Shown piece by piece: positions 1-7,349 of a stretch of 25,694 nt of DNA. The stretch lies in the NCBI GenBank assembly GCA_002385265.1, contig DGDD01000134.1, positions 1 through 25,694 on the forward strand. Direction: 5' to 3'. Numbering within the stretch: position 1 is the stretch's first letter; the number at the start of each line of letters is the position of its first letter. The DNA comes from Chitinophagaceae bacterium UBA3961 (GTDB taxonomy: Bacteria; Bacteroidota; Bacteroidia; Chitinophagales; Chitinophagaceae). The notes below the pieces were generated by a model that was given only the letters and a program-made list of their open reading frames with translations, was not told the DNA's origin and made no database searches. The translations under genes were made by a program, and so were the position numbers.

Positions 1-55
1 TAATAATGGAACAGCCGGCAGTCAGGTTGATTGAAATACAGAGGCTAATCTGTGG
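1..55. repeat. 55-bp intergenic repeat element, copy 1
   Basis: This segment matches 16385-16439 at roughly nine positions in ten, starting TAATAAT and ending CTAATCTGTGG. It holds two potential small hairpins. One pairs CAGCC with GGTTG (copy 2 has GGCTG, so pairing is kept). The other is ACAGA-GGCTAA-TCTGT; copy 2 changes an A-U pair to G-U and still pairs. No ORF crosses it. It may continue leftwards beyond the window. Origin and function are unknown. Confidence 0.8.
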
Positions 56-85
56 GAATCCGTATTAATTTGTGTACTCTGTGGT
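46..85. repeat. 10-bp degenerate tandem repeat (TCTGTG type)
   Basis: Four decamers lie in exact register: TAATCTGTGG (46), GAATCCGTAT (56), TAATTTGTGT (66) and ACTCTGTGGT (76). The units are imperfect but share the pattern wAwTCTGTGk. The first unit overlaps the end of the 55-bp element. No coding potential is visible. Confidence 0.6.
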
Positions 86-148
86 CAAAAAAAATGCGAA
101 TTCTAAAATCAATTTCCGATCATAAAAATTTTCGATCAGTTTACTCAA

Positions 149-335
149 CCGCAAAGTAACTAAGTACGCAAAGGTCCGCAACGAAAGTCGCTGCGTTTCC
201 TCCGCGAACTTGTCCTTAGCAGGCCGAAATTCTAGTCGAAGGATCGCTGTGCCGCTGCGGTGAAAGAAAATTGGATGGATGCGAAAAAAAAGCTCTCTGC
301 GACTCCTTCGCGGACTCTGCGCTCTTAGCGGTGAA
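149..335. repeat. Degenerate TGCG-type repeats, inverted and direct copies
   Basis: Three related tracts occur here. Tract C (295-334) reads as decamers CTCTGCGACT, CCTTCGCGGA, CTCTGCGCTC and TTAGCGGTGA. Tract B (about 190-222) is a looser copy in the same orientation. Tract A (149-191), beginning CCGCAAAG, is the reverse-complement type, so A and B form an imperfect inverted pair. The stretch from 56 to 342 appears to be an insert separating the 55-bp element from the heptamer array; at the second locus those two parts abut. No gene is seen here. Confidence 0.6.
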
Positions 336-342
336 TGTATTT

Positions 343-391
343 CCTAAAGCCCAACGCCTAAAGCCTAACACCCAACGCCTAACCCCTAATT
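343..391. repeat. Heptamer tandem array CCYAAVR, 7 units (copy 1)
   Basis: Seven consecutive 7-bp units fit CCYAAVR. The first is CCTAAAG, the second CCCAACG, and the last is CCTAATT. The array overlaps the 3' end of the minus-strand glycosyltransferase gene, and the CTA at 386-388 inside it is that gene's TAG stop codon. A similar array with the same first two units lies at 16441-16496. Confidence 0.85.
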
Positions 392-1420
392 AAACATCAA
401 ATCCGGATAATTAAAATCCAAACTGAAATCCATATTCGCGCATTTCGCCATTAGCAAATCAACAATTTCTTGAGTAGAATAATGATACTTGTGATCTATT
501 GGTTGATCATGGTATAAGAAATCATTCATGCCATTTTTAAAATCATCCCCCAAGTCATCGAAGGTTTTCACCCCCAAATTTCTCAATGCTGCAGCATTGC
601 ACTGTTGTTCGTACTGACCTTTAATAGGAATGGCAATTAGTTTCTTTTTCAAGGCAATGGCTTCTGCAGGCGTTTCAAAGCCACCACCAGTGATGAGCCC
701 GTCGCAATGAATCAAGCTTTCATTGAAAGCCTGCTTGCCAACCGGGATATAAGTAATATTATCGATGCGAGTGGGTTCGTTTCGTTGGTGAGAGAAAATT
801 TGAAACGACACATCTTTGTACTTAGAAAAAATAGGGTGCAAAATTTGATCGCAATAAGCCGGTAAATACACAGTAATGTATCCACCTTTGGTTGGTTCAG
901 CGTTCAGGATTTCAGATTTAATAACGGGGGAGTAGATAAAGTCATCATAACTATCGAAATGCAACCCTATGTATTGATTCGCTTTGGCATAATTCTTTAG
1001 AATCCATTCTCCCACAAAACTTTTCTTACCGGGGCGTGGTGTTTTTTCCGACATAAAGCTCGCTTGGTGTCCGAAATTCACCGATGCTTTCTTTTTTCGA
1101 GCACAAGCCAAAGCAGTTACACTATCAAAATCATTCAGTACTAAATCGTATTTCTCAACCGGCAATTCATTCACTTCTTTCCATAATTGAGCCGGATGAA
1201 AGTTTTTTACGAGACGGGTGAAATCCAAACTGCCGGTGCAGGTATAAAAGAGACTGATGCCTTTACTTCTGTATTTGATCGGAGCATCCAAACTAAGGGT
1301 GCTGTTCGCTCCACTTAAGAAGATATCTACTTCTCCATATTTCTGTAAGAAGGGGAGGAGCTCCATCGCACGACTGATATGTCCATTACCCGTTGCTTGT
1401 ACTGAATATAATATTTTCAT
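386..1420 (-). CDS. GT-B fold glycosyltransferase (MurG-like C-terminal half)
   Basis: A 344-residue cytoplasmic glycosyltransferase of the type annotated as 'glycosyl transferase family 1' in Bacteroidota. The N-terminal half begins MKILYSVQATGNGH, with a glycine-rich loop and basic helix (residues 11-17) as in MurG- and UGT-type enzymes. The C-terminal nucleotide-sugar site is clear: GGGFETPAEA at 245-254 and EQQCNA at 271-276, matching the GGG..T..E / EQ..NA pattern of GT-B enzymes. There is no signal peptide or membrane helix. It starts 3 nt after the stop of the metallophosphoesterase gene, so the two are co-transcribed and probably share an envelope glycolipid or glycan pathway (inference). 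Donor and acceptor cannot be read from the sequence. The TAG stop lies inside a heptamer repeat array, so the last residues could have been altered by repeat insertion. Confidence 0.85.
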   Translation of the reverse strand: MKILYSVQATGNGHISRAMELLPFLQKYGEVDIFLSGANSTLSLDAPIKYRSKGISLFYTCTGSLDFTRLVKNFHPAQLWKEVNELPVEKYDLVLNDFDSVTALACARKKKASVNFGHQASFMSEKTPRPGKKSFVGEWILKNYAKANQYIGLHFDSYDDFIYSPVIKSEILNAEPTKGGYITVYLPAYCDQILHPIFSKYKDVSFQIFSHQRNEPTRIDNITYIPVGKQAFNESLIHCDGLITGGGFETPAEAIALKKKLIAIPIKGQYEQQCNAAALRNLGVKTFDDLGDDFKNGMNDFLYHDQPIDHKYHYSTQEIVDLLMAKCANMDFSLDFNYPDLMFN

Positions 1421-1423
1421 GGT

Positions 1424-2257
1424 TTAAATTGCTAGTGAATTGATGTAGAAGCTGATTTCGTCTGTGATCACGTTGGTGTGAGCTTTCACCGGTGTAAAGC
1501 TTTGTGTGAATTCTTTTTCATCGTAAATGAAAATATTCCATTCACTGTTTTTGTATTCAAGTGAAGTGAGGTGTTCCACCCAATCGCCGCTGTTTAAATA
1601 GGTAACCGATCCTTGTTCATTTGAGATCACGCGCTTTTGTGGCTCGTGAATATGTCCGCAGATCACATAGTCGTATTTCTTTTGAATGGCAATGGTAGCA
1701 GCCATTTCTTCAAACTTTTCGATCTTCATCGCTTTGTTAAACCCTTTCATGATTTTTTTGGAGAAGGATACCGGTTCTTTCTTCAACAAGCGCATTATAG
1801 AATTGGTCCATTTGTTTAAAAGCAACAAAGAAGCGTAACCGGTGCTGCCTAATTTAGTAATGATGCTGGCTCCATTCTTGGTAGTGTGATCAAATACATC
1901 ACCGTGGAAGATCCAGGTCATTTTGTTGTTGATCTCTAGCACCAGTTTATCGGTGAGTGTAAATTGACCCAATTGCAGATCGGTGTATTTACGGAGCATT
2001 TCGTCATGATTGCCCGTAATATAGAACACACGGGTTCCCTCATTCATCATTAAATTCAGCACTTCTTTAATAACGGCCAAGTGAGCCGGAGGGAAATAAT
2101 GTTTGGAGAATTGCCACCCATCAATGATGTCGCCGTTTAATATTAAGATGCTTGGTTGAATACTTCTTAAATACGCAACCAATTCTTTTGCTTTACAGCC
2201 GTAGGTGCCAAGGTGGATATCGGACAACACTACTACATCTAATTTTCGTTTTTCCAT
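1424..2257 (-). CDS. Calcineurin-like metallophosphoesterase, LpxH-like (UDP-2,3-diacylglucosamine diphosphatase family)
   Basis: A 277-residue dimetal phosphoesterase with all the fold's motifs in order: SDIHLG (12-17), NGDIIDGW (41-48), GNHDE (82-86), HGD (118-120) and GHIH (201-204). These supply the Asp, Asn and His ligands of the two-metal site. LpxH hydrolyses UDP-2,3-diacylglucosamine to lipid X on the cytoplasmic face of the inner membrane. This protein resembles the LpxH-like branch common in Bacteroidota, whose exact substrate is often not the lipid A precursor, so I give no gene symbol. It is first in an operon with the glycosyltransferase (3-nt gap), which fits a role in lipid or glycolipid head-group processing (inference). 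No signal peptide is seen. It diverges from susC across a 222-bp region. Confidence 0.85.
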   Translation of the reverse strand: MEKRKLDVVVLSDIHLGTYGCKAKELVAYLRSIQPSILILNGDIIDGWQFSKHYFPPAHLAVIKEVLNLMMNEGTRVFYITGNHDEMLRKYTDLQLGQFTLTDKLVLEINNKMTWIFHGDVFDHTTKNGASIITKLGSTGYASLLLLNKWTNSIMRLLKKEPVSFSKKIMKGFNKAMKIEKFEEMAATIAIQKKYDYVICGHIHEPQKRVISNEQGSVTYLNSGDWVEHLTSLEYKNSEWNIFIYDEKEFTQSFTPVKAHTNVITDEISFYINSLAI

Positions 2258-2381
2258 CAGAGTTGGGTTTCACAAAGCAAGCATATCAATCTTACTAAAC
2301 TATTAGCTGTATATTATGTAACCATTAAGCCTGTGTGAACAGTGTATTACCAACACTATATTTTAACATGTTTTTAATTTG

Positions 2382-2431
2382 CTAACAGTTCGTTAAGGCT
2401 CCGGTCACAATCCCTTCACAAATCGGTAACA
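2382..2431 (+). promoter_or_regulatory. Candidate PHO-box-like operator: five hexamers in exact 11-bp register
   Basis: Hexamers related to TTAACA/TTCACA start at 2382 (CTAACA), 2393 (TTAAGG), 2404 (GTCACA), 2415 (TTCACA) and 2426 (GTAACA), each exactly 11 bp after the last. The array ends 9 bp before the -7 element of susC and covers where a -33 element would lie. Known PHO boxes in E. coli and Bacillus are direct repeats of 6-7 bp with an 11-bp period. Binding of the PhoB-like regulator encoded at 13222-13908 is inferred. Confidence 0.55.
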
Positions 2432-2440
2432 CGTTCCAGA

Positions 2441-2448
2441 TACTTTCG
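2441..2448 (+). promoter_or_regulatory. Candidate -7 promoter element of susC
   Basis: TACTTTCG differs at one position from the Bacteroidota -7 consensus TAnnTTTG and lies 31 bp before the susC ATG. No good -33 TTTG is present at the expected spacing. That position is filled by the 11-bp-period array, as in activator-dependent Pho promoters. Confidence 0.45.
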
Positions 2449-2479
2449 CAACATCAAGCAAAAATCAAAATCAACTGAT

Positions 2480-5400
2480 ATGAGTAATTCCTCTTTCAGC
2501 CTCAAAACACTGATGTTGGCACTGGTAATGTGGTTGCCAATTGCAGTGTTTGCACAAAAATCGATCTCCGGAAAGGTCCTGAATTCCAAAGATCAAACAC
2601 CTGTGGCTGGGGTGTCTCTCGTTGTTAAAGGAACTTCTGCAGGAACCACTACCAATGCAGATGGTCAATTTTTCTTAAAAGCAAATGTAGGCGATGTAGT
2701 AGTAGTGAGCGGCATCGCAATCAAAGAAACAAACTTCACTGTTTCAGCTTCTGCTAACTATTCTGTTTCAGTAGAAGTGAATCCTCAAGCATTGAACGAA
2801 GTAGTGGTAACCGCTTTGGGTATCAAAAAAGAAACCAAGCGCCTCGGTTACTCTGTTCAAGAAGTGAAAGGTGCTGATCTTGTGAAAGCGCGTGAACCAA
2901 ATGCAATCAACGGATTGGTTGGTAAAGTGGCCGGTCTTTCAGTTGGTGCAAGTGCCGAAATTCTCGGTCGCCCGCAAGTTTTGTTGCGTGGTACCAGTCT
3001 TACTTTCTTTGTGGTAGACGGTGTGCCCATCAACTCCGATACTTGGAACATTAGTCCAGATGATATTGAATCTTATTCTGTATTGAAAGGGCCAACGGCT
3101 GCCGCTCTTTATGGTAACCGTGCAGTGAATGGTGCCATCATCATCACTACTAAGAAAGGTTCAAAGGACAAAAGAGGTTTCTCTGTAGAGTACAATAGCT
3201 CAGTAATGATGGAGAAAGGTTTCAACTCTTTCCCTAAAGTACAAGATGAGTACGGTCCCGGCGACCATGGTCGCTATGCATTCGTAGATGGCCGCGGTGG
3301 TGGCTTGAACGATGGCGACTACGATATCTGGGGTCCTAAATTTGAAGGACAATCCATTCCTCAATACGATAGCCCTGTTGACCCTGTTACCGGTGTTCGT
3401 AAAGGAACTCCTTGGGTAGCACGTGGTAAAAACAACCTTGGACGTTTCTTGCAAACCGGATTGCTTACTACAAACAATATCTCGGTTTCTTCAAGCAATG
3501 AGAAATCAGATCTCCGCTTCTCTTTAACCCATACCTATCAAAGAGGTATTGTTCCCAATACCCAATTGAATGGTTTCAACTTCAACACTTCTATTGCACA
3601 TAATTTCAATAGTAAGCTCCGTTTTGAAGCCAATATGAACTACAACCGTCAGTCTACTCCAAATGTTCCCGATGTGAACTACGGCCCTAACAGTATGATC
3701 TATAACATCGTTATTTGGGGTGGTGCCGATTGGGACATCGACGACATGAAGAATTACTGGCAGCCCGGTAAAGAAGGAGTTCAACAAATTTATGCTGAAT
3801 ACCAACGTTACAACAACCCATGGTTTTTGGCCAAAGAATGGTTGAGAGGTCACTACAAGAATGACCTGTACGGTTATGCAACCTTAAGTTATAAGATCAA
3901 TAAGAACCTCGACATCGTTGGTCGTTCCTCTGTAACTACTTATGGATTGTTGAGAACAGAAAAGTTCCCTTATTCTGCTACTACTTATGGTAGAGAAGAA
4001 GCAAGAGGTGACTATCGTGAAGATACTCGTAACCTATTTGAAAACAACACCGAAGTGTTGGTAAAATACAATCAAAATTTCAAAGGTTTGAATGTTTCAG
4101 CAGTAGGTGGTGGAAATGTACGCACCATGCGTTATAATTCAAGTTTTGTTACTACCGATTATTTGAACGTTCCAGGTATCTACACTTTTGCAAACTCTAG
4201 AAACCCGATCGTTGCGTCTAACTTTAGCTCTCAGATGTTGGTTCAGAGTTTGTACGGTTCATTGGATTTGAGCTACAAAAACTATGTAAGCTTGAACGCT
4301 TCTATTCGTACCGATAAATCATCAGCTATCCCCGGTTCTAAACCAGGTACCTACCCCTCAGCAGCAATTAGCACGGTGATCAGCGACTATGCAACGATGC
4401 CTGGTCCTATCTCTTTCTTAAAATTGAAAGCATCGTATGCGAATGTTCGTGATGGTGGTACCTCTGCTTATATCGGACCTTCTTCTTACCCTATCGGATA
4501 TGGCGCTGCTTATCAAACATCTTATGATGGCCCTACCTATTCTTTGGTGAGCAAAACTTACAATACTCGTTTGGATTATAATAATACAAGTGCAGCCTAC
4601 TATACTGATAACTTGTACGACGAAATTCAAACTGCCGCTCGTTCTAACTACGAAGCAGGCTTCGACATTCGTTTCTTGAAAAACAGAATCGGCTTAGAAG
4701 GCGTATTCTTCACGTATATCGATGGTCCACAGATCTTCCGTAATCCAATTTCTCAAACTACCGGCTATACAGCACTCTATATCAATGCCGCCAAGTACCA
4801 AACGAAAGGTATGGAGTTTACATTGAATGGAAATGCTGTAAAAACAAAATCGTTCAGCTGGGATGTATTGGTGAACTGGTCTACTTACCGTCAAACCTAT
4901 GCAGAACTTCCTTCAGATTCTATTTTGGTTGGAAATATCTATGTTAAGAAAGGAGATCGTTTGGATTTGTACCAAGGTCTAGCTTTTGTAAGAACACCCG
5001 ATGGACAAATTGTAAATGATGGCGGCGGACGTCCTACTCGTTATCCTAAAAATCAAATCTTGGGTTATGGTAATCCTGATTGGGTATGGGGTGTTACAAA
5101 TAAGTTCCGTTATAAAAACTTCAGCTTAACCGTTCAGGTTGATGGTCGTGTGGGTGGTACCATGGAGAACTACTTGCGTCGTCAAACTTTCCGTGGTGGT
5201 CGTCACATCGAAACTACTGAAGGCGCAATGGGTGCTGCACGTTACCAAGACTATTTAGGCAACAAGAGCTATGTTGGTGAAGGGGTAGTAGTAGCTAGCG
5301 GTACACCAGTTTACGATCCTGTAACCGGTCAAATCACTAACTACAAAGATTTAACCTTCGCTCCGAATACTACAAAAACGTATTTGCAAGACTATATCAG

Positions 5401-5674
5401 CCGTTACAACTCAACAGCTGAAGGAAACTTGATGAGTAAGACTTTTGCAAAAGTTCGTGAGATCACCTTAGGGTATACTTTACCTGAAAGCTTGATCAAG
5501 AACAGCTTCATGAAATCAGCGTCGGTTTCATTTGTAGGCCGCAACTTGTTCTATTTCGTGAAGAAGCGTAACAACGATGTAGACATCGACCAATACGCAG
5601 GTTCACAAACCTCTAGTAACCTCCAAACGCCTACTTTAAAGCGTTACGGAATCAACATCAACATTGTATTCTAA
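2480..5674 (+). CDS. SusC/RagA-type TonB-linked outer-membrane transporter
   Basis: A 1064-residue TonB-dependent outer-membrane channel that would import a substrate captured by the SusD-like lipoprotein encoded 18 nt downstream. The signal peptide covers residues 1-26 (ending AVFAQ). A carboxypeptidase-regulatory-like domain follows at about 28-103 (SGKVLNSKDQTPVAGVSLVV), then the family linker NEVVVTALGI (106-115). The plug domain runs from about 116 to 227 and contains VVDGVPI and the end motif YGNRAVNGAIIITTKKG. The 22-strand barrel fills the rest, ending in a terminal Phe for outer-membrane insertion. Length is typical of the family. SusC sequence does not reveal the substrate. The downstream genes suggest a phosphonate- or phosphate-bearing compound rather than a plain glycan, as no glycoside hydrolase is nearby (inference). 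The ATG at 2480 is preceded by an A-rich leader, as usual in this phylum. Confidence 0.93.
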   Translation: MSNSSFSLKTLMLALVMWLPIAVFAQKSISGKVLNSKDQTPVAGVSLVVKGTSAGTTTNADGQFFLKANVGDVVVVSGIAIKETNFTVSASANYSVSVEVNPQALNEVVVTALGIKKETKRLGYSVQEVKGADLVKAREPNAINGLVGKVAGLSVGASAEILGRPQVLLRGTSLTFFVVDGVPINSDTWNISPDDIESYSVLKGPTAAALYGNRAVNGAIIITTKKGSKDKRGFSVEYNSSVMMEKGFNSFPKVQDEYGPGDHGRYAFVDGRGGGLNDGDYDIWGPKFEGQSIPQYDSPVDPVTGVRKGTPWVARGKNNLGRFLQTGLLTTNNISVSSSNEKSDLRFSLTHTYQRGIVPNTQLNGFNFNTSIAHNFNSKLRFEANMNYNRQSTPNVPDVNYGPNSMIYNIVIWGGADWDIDDMKNYWQPGKEGVQQIYAEYQRYNNPWFLAKEWLRGHYKNDLYGYATLSYKINKNLDIVGRSSVTTYGLLRTEKFPYSATTYGREEARGDYREDTRNLFENNTEVLVKYNQNFKGLNVSAVGGGNVRTMRYNSSFVTTDYLNVPGIYTFANSRNPIVASNFSSQMLVQSLYGSLDLSYKNYVSLNASIRTDKSSAIPGSKPGTYPSAAISTVISDYATMPGPISFLKLKASYANVRDGGTSAYIGPSSYPIGYGAAYQTSYDGPTYSLVSKTYNTRLDYNNTSAAYYTDNLYDEIQTAARSNYEAGFDIRFLKNRIGLEGVFFTYIDGPQIFRNPISQTTGYTALYINAAKYQTKGMEFTLNGNAVKTKSFSWDVLVNWSTYRQTYAELPSDSILVGNIYVKKGDRLDLYQGLAFVRTPDGQIVNDGGGRPTRYPKNQILGYGNPDWVWGVTNKFRYKNFSLTVQVDGRVGGTMENYLRRQTFRGGRHIETTEGAMGAARYQDYLGNKSYVGEGVVVASGTPVYDPVTGQITNYKDLTFAPNTTKTYLQDYISRYNSTAEGNLMSKTFAKVREITLGYTLPESLIKNSFMKSASVSFVGRNLFYFVKKRNNDVDIDQYAGSQTSSNLQTPTLKRYGININIVF

Positions 5675-5692
5675 TACATAAACTTAGTAAAC

Positions 5693-7285
5693 ATGAAATC
5701 TAGAATCTTAATAGCTGCTGCTGTTCTCGTTATGGGACTTACGGCTTGCGATAAAAAGTTTCAGGAATTGGAGCAGAATCCAAACAGTCCTGAATCCGTT
5801 CCGGCATCTCTGGCTCTGAACGGTGTTGAAAACAGCATCTTTATTGAACCCTGGGGTATCGAACACCGCTGGAATCAATTTGCTTGCTGCAACTATAACT
5901 ACTACGGCAACCAAGAATACAACTTCGGTGGTGCTACATTGTACTACACTACTTTGAAGAATGTAATTAAAATGGAAGAAGAAGCGAAGAAATCCGGTGG
6001 AAAGGACGTAAACCCTTATACTGCTTTGGGTAAGTTCTTTCGCGGTTACCTATTCTATGAAATGACAATGAGTGTAGGCGACCTGCCAATGACTGAGGCT
6101 TTACAAGGCAATACGAATCTGACACCAAAATACAATACTCAAAAAGAGATATTTGTTCAAGTGTTGAAATGGTTGGATGAGGCGAATACACAAATGGCTC
6201 AGTTGATCACTGCTTCTGATAATTCATTGTTGGGTGATTTTTACTTCAACAATGATTTGAAAAAATGGCAAAAAGCAGTAAACAGTTTCCGTTTAAGAGT
6301 ATTGGTAAGTTTGAGTAAGAAAGACGCTGATGCAACTTTGAACATCAAAGCCGATTTTGCAAAAATATTGTCTAACAAAACCAATTACCCCATCTTCGAA
6401 AGCATGGATGATAACTGGCAGTATGTGTACATCAATCCATTTAACAAGTACCCTACAAGTCCTGATAACTTTGGTTTTGATGCTACTCGTTACAACATGT
6501 CTTCTACCTATTTGGGAATTTTAACTGCCAACAAAGATCCCAGAACCTTCGTTGTAGCGGACCCTGCAGGCTCAAAATTGAAAGCCGGCTTGGCTCCTTC
6601 AGATCATGCAGCCTATGTTGGTGCTAGCCCTGCTGAAGATTTGGCTGACATGAGTTCTAAAGCAGGTACTGATAACGGTGCAGGATACGCTCCTGGTCAA
6701 TATTCTTTCTACGGTCGTAAGCGCTATTACAGCACTTATACAGCTGAAAACACTTTAATTGTAGGTTATCCTGAAATGTGTTTCAATATTGCAGAAGCTA
6801 TCAACAGAGGTTGGGTAGCAGGCGATGCTGAATCTTGGTACAAAAAGGGAATTCAAGCTTCTATTGGATTCTATGGTATCAAAGAAGGTGCAAACACTTT
6901 CTATTATTTAAAACCCGGTGGTAAAGTAAGCGAAGGCGGTGATTACTATAGCTTCGCTGTAAGCTTCATATTCAACGATTACTACAACCAGTCTTCGGTG
7001 AAATATGCAGGCAACACTGCAACCGGCTTGAACCAAATTCTGACTCAGAAATATGTAGCTTTCTTCCAGAACTCCGGAATGCAAGCTTATTATCAGTATA
7101 GAAGAACGGGTGTTCCTGCATTTGCGCAGAATGGTCCTGGTACCGGAAATAGTGGAAAAATTCCAAGAAGATTCCAATATCCGGGAACTGAACGTACCAC
7201 CAACGGTACAAACTTGGCAAGCGCTTTAAGCAGCCAATTCGGTGGTTCAGACGATATCAACAAAGAACTTTGGGTAAATCAATAA
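5693..7285 (+). CDS. SusD/RagB-type surface lipoprotein
   Basis: A 530-residue lipoprotein partner of the upstream SusC. The N-terminus has a lipobox ending LTAC with Cys19 as the lipidated residue, followed by DKKFQELEQNPNSPE. The motif FFRGYLFYEMTMSVGDLPMTEAL near residues 110-135 and the C-terminal region with WVNQ at the very end are typical of the SusD-like helical (TPR-type) family. SusD proteins sit on the cell surface as a lid over SusC and bind the ligand. The 18-nt gap to susC indicates co-transcription. After the stop codon there is a hairpin with a short U run (7306-7337) before the phosphodiesterase gene, which could lower transcription of the distal genes relative to susCD. The ligand is not evident from sequence. 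Confidence 0.92.
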   Translation: MKSRILIAAAVLVMGLTACDKKFQELEQNPNSPESVPASLALNGVENSIFIEPWGIEHRWNQFACCNYNYYGNQEYNFGGATLYYTTLKNVIKMEEEAKKSGGKDVNPYTALGKFFRGYLFYEMTMSVGDLPMTEALQGNTNLTPKYNTQKEIFVQVLKWLDEANTQMAQLITASDNSLLGDFYFNNDLKKWQKAVNSFRLRVLVSLSKKDADATLNIKADFAKILSNKTNYPIFESMDDNWQYVYINPFNKYPTSPDNFGFDATRYNMSSTYLGILTANKDPRTFVVADPAGSKLKAGLAPSDHAAYVGASPAEDLADMSSKAGTDNGAGYAPGQYSFYGRKRYYSTYTAENTLIVGYPEMCFNIAEAINRGWVAGDAESWYKKGIQASIGFYGIKEGANTFYYLKPGGKVSEGGDYYSFAVSFIFNDYYNQSSVKYAGNTATGLNQILTQKYVAFFQNSGMQAYYQYRRTGVPAFAQNGPGTGNSGKIPRRFQYPGTERTTNGTNLASALSSQFGGSDDINKELWVNQ

Positions 7286-7305
7286 TGGTTATTAGTTAAA
7301 TTTAT

Positions 7306-7337
7306 AAGGGCGTAACGAATAGTTGCGCCCTTGTTTT
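7306..7337 (+). terminator. Intrinsic terminator or attenuator between susD and the hydrolase gene
   Basis: An 11-bp stem pairs AAGGGCGTAAC (7306-7316) with GTTGCGCCCTT (7322-7332), with one G-U pair, a 5-nt loop and then GTTTT. The tail is short, so partial read-through into the following operon is likely. Such partial terminators are common between susCD and downstream enzyme genes. Confidence 0.7.
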
Positions 7338-7349
7338 AAATCTAGAAGT

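Noticed and set aside
343..391. Heptamer array as a real telomere or a CRISPR array
   Set aside because: The units are degenerate 7-mers without spacers and occur between genes, so neither a chromosome end nor CRISPR repeats fit.
7323..7349. Upstream TTG start for the hydrolase and a similar TTG start for the caspase-like gene
   Set aside because: In both cases the ATG immediately before the signal-peptide sequence gives a normal N-terminus, whereas the TTG adds a few residues ahead of it.
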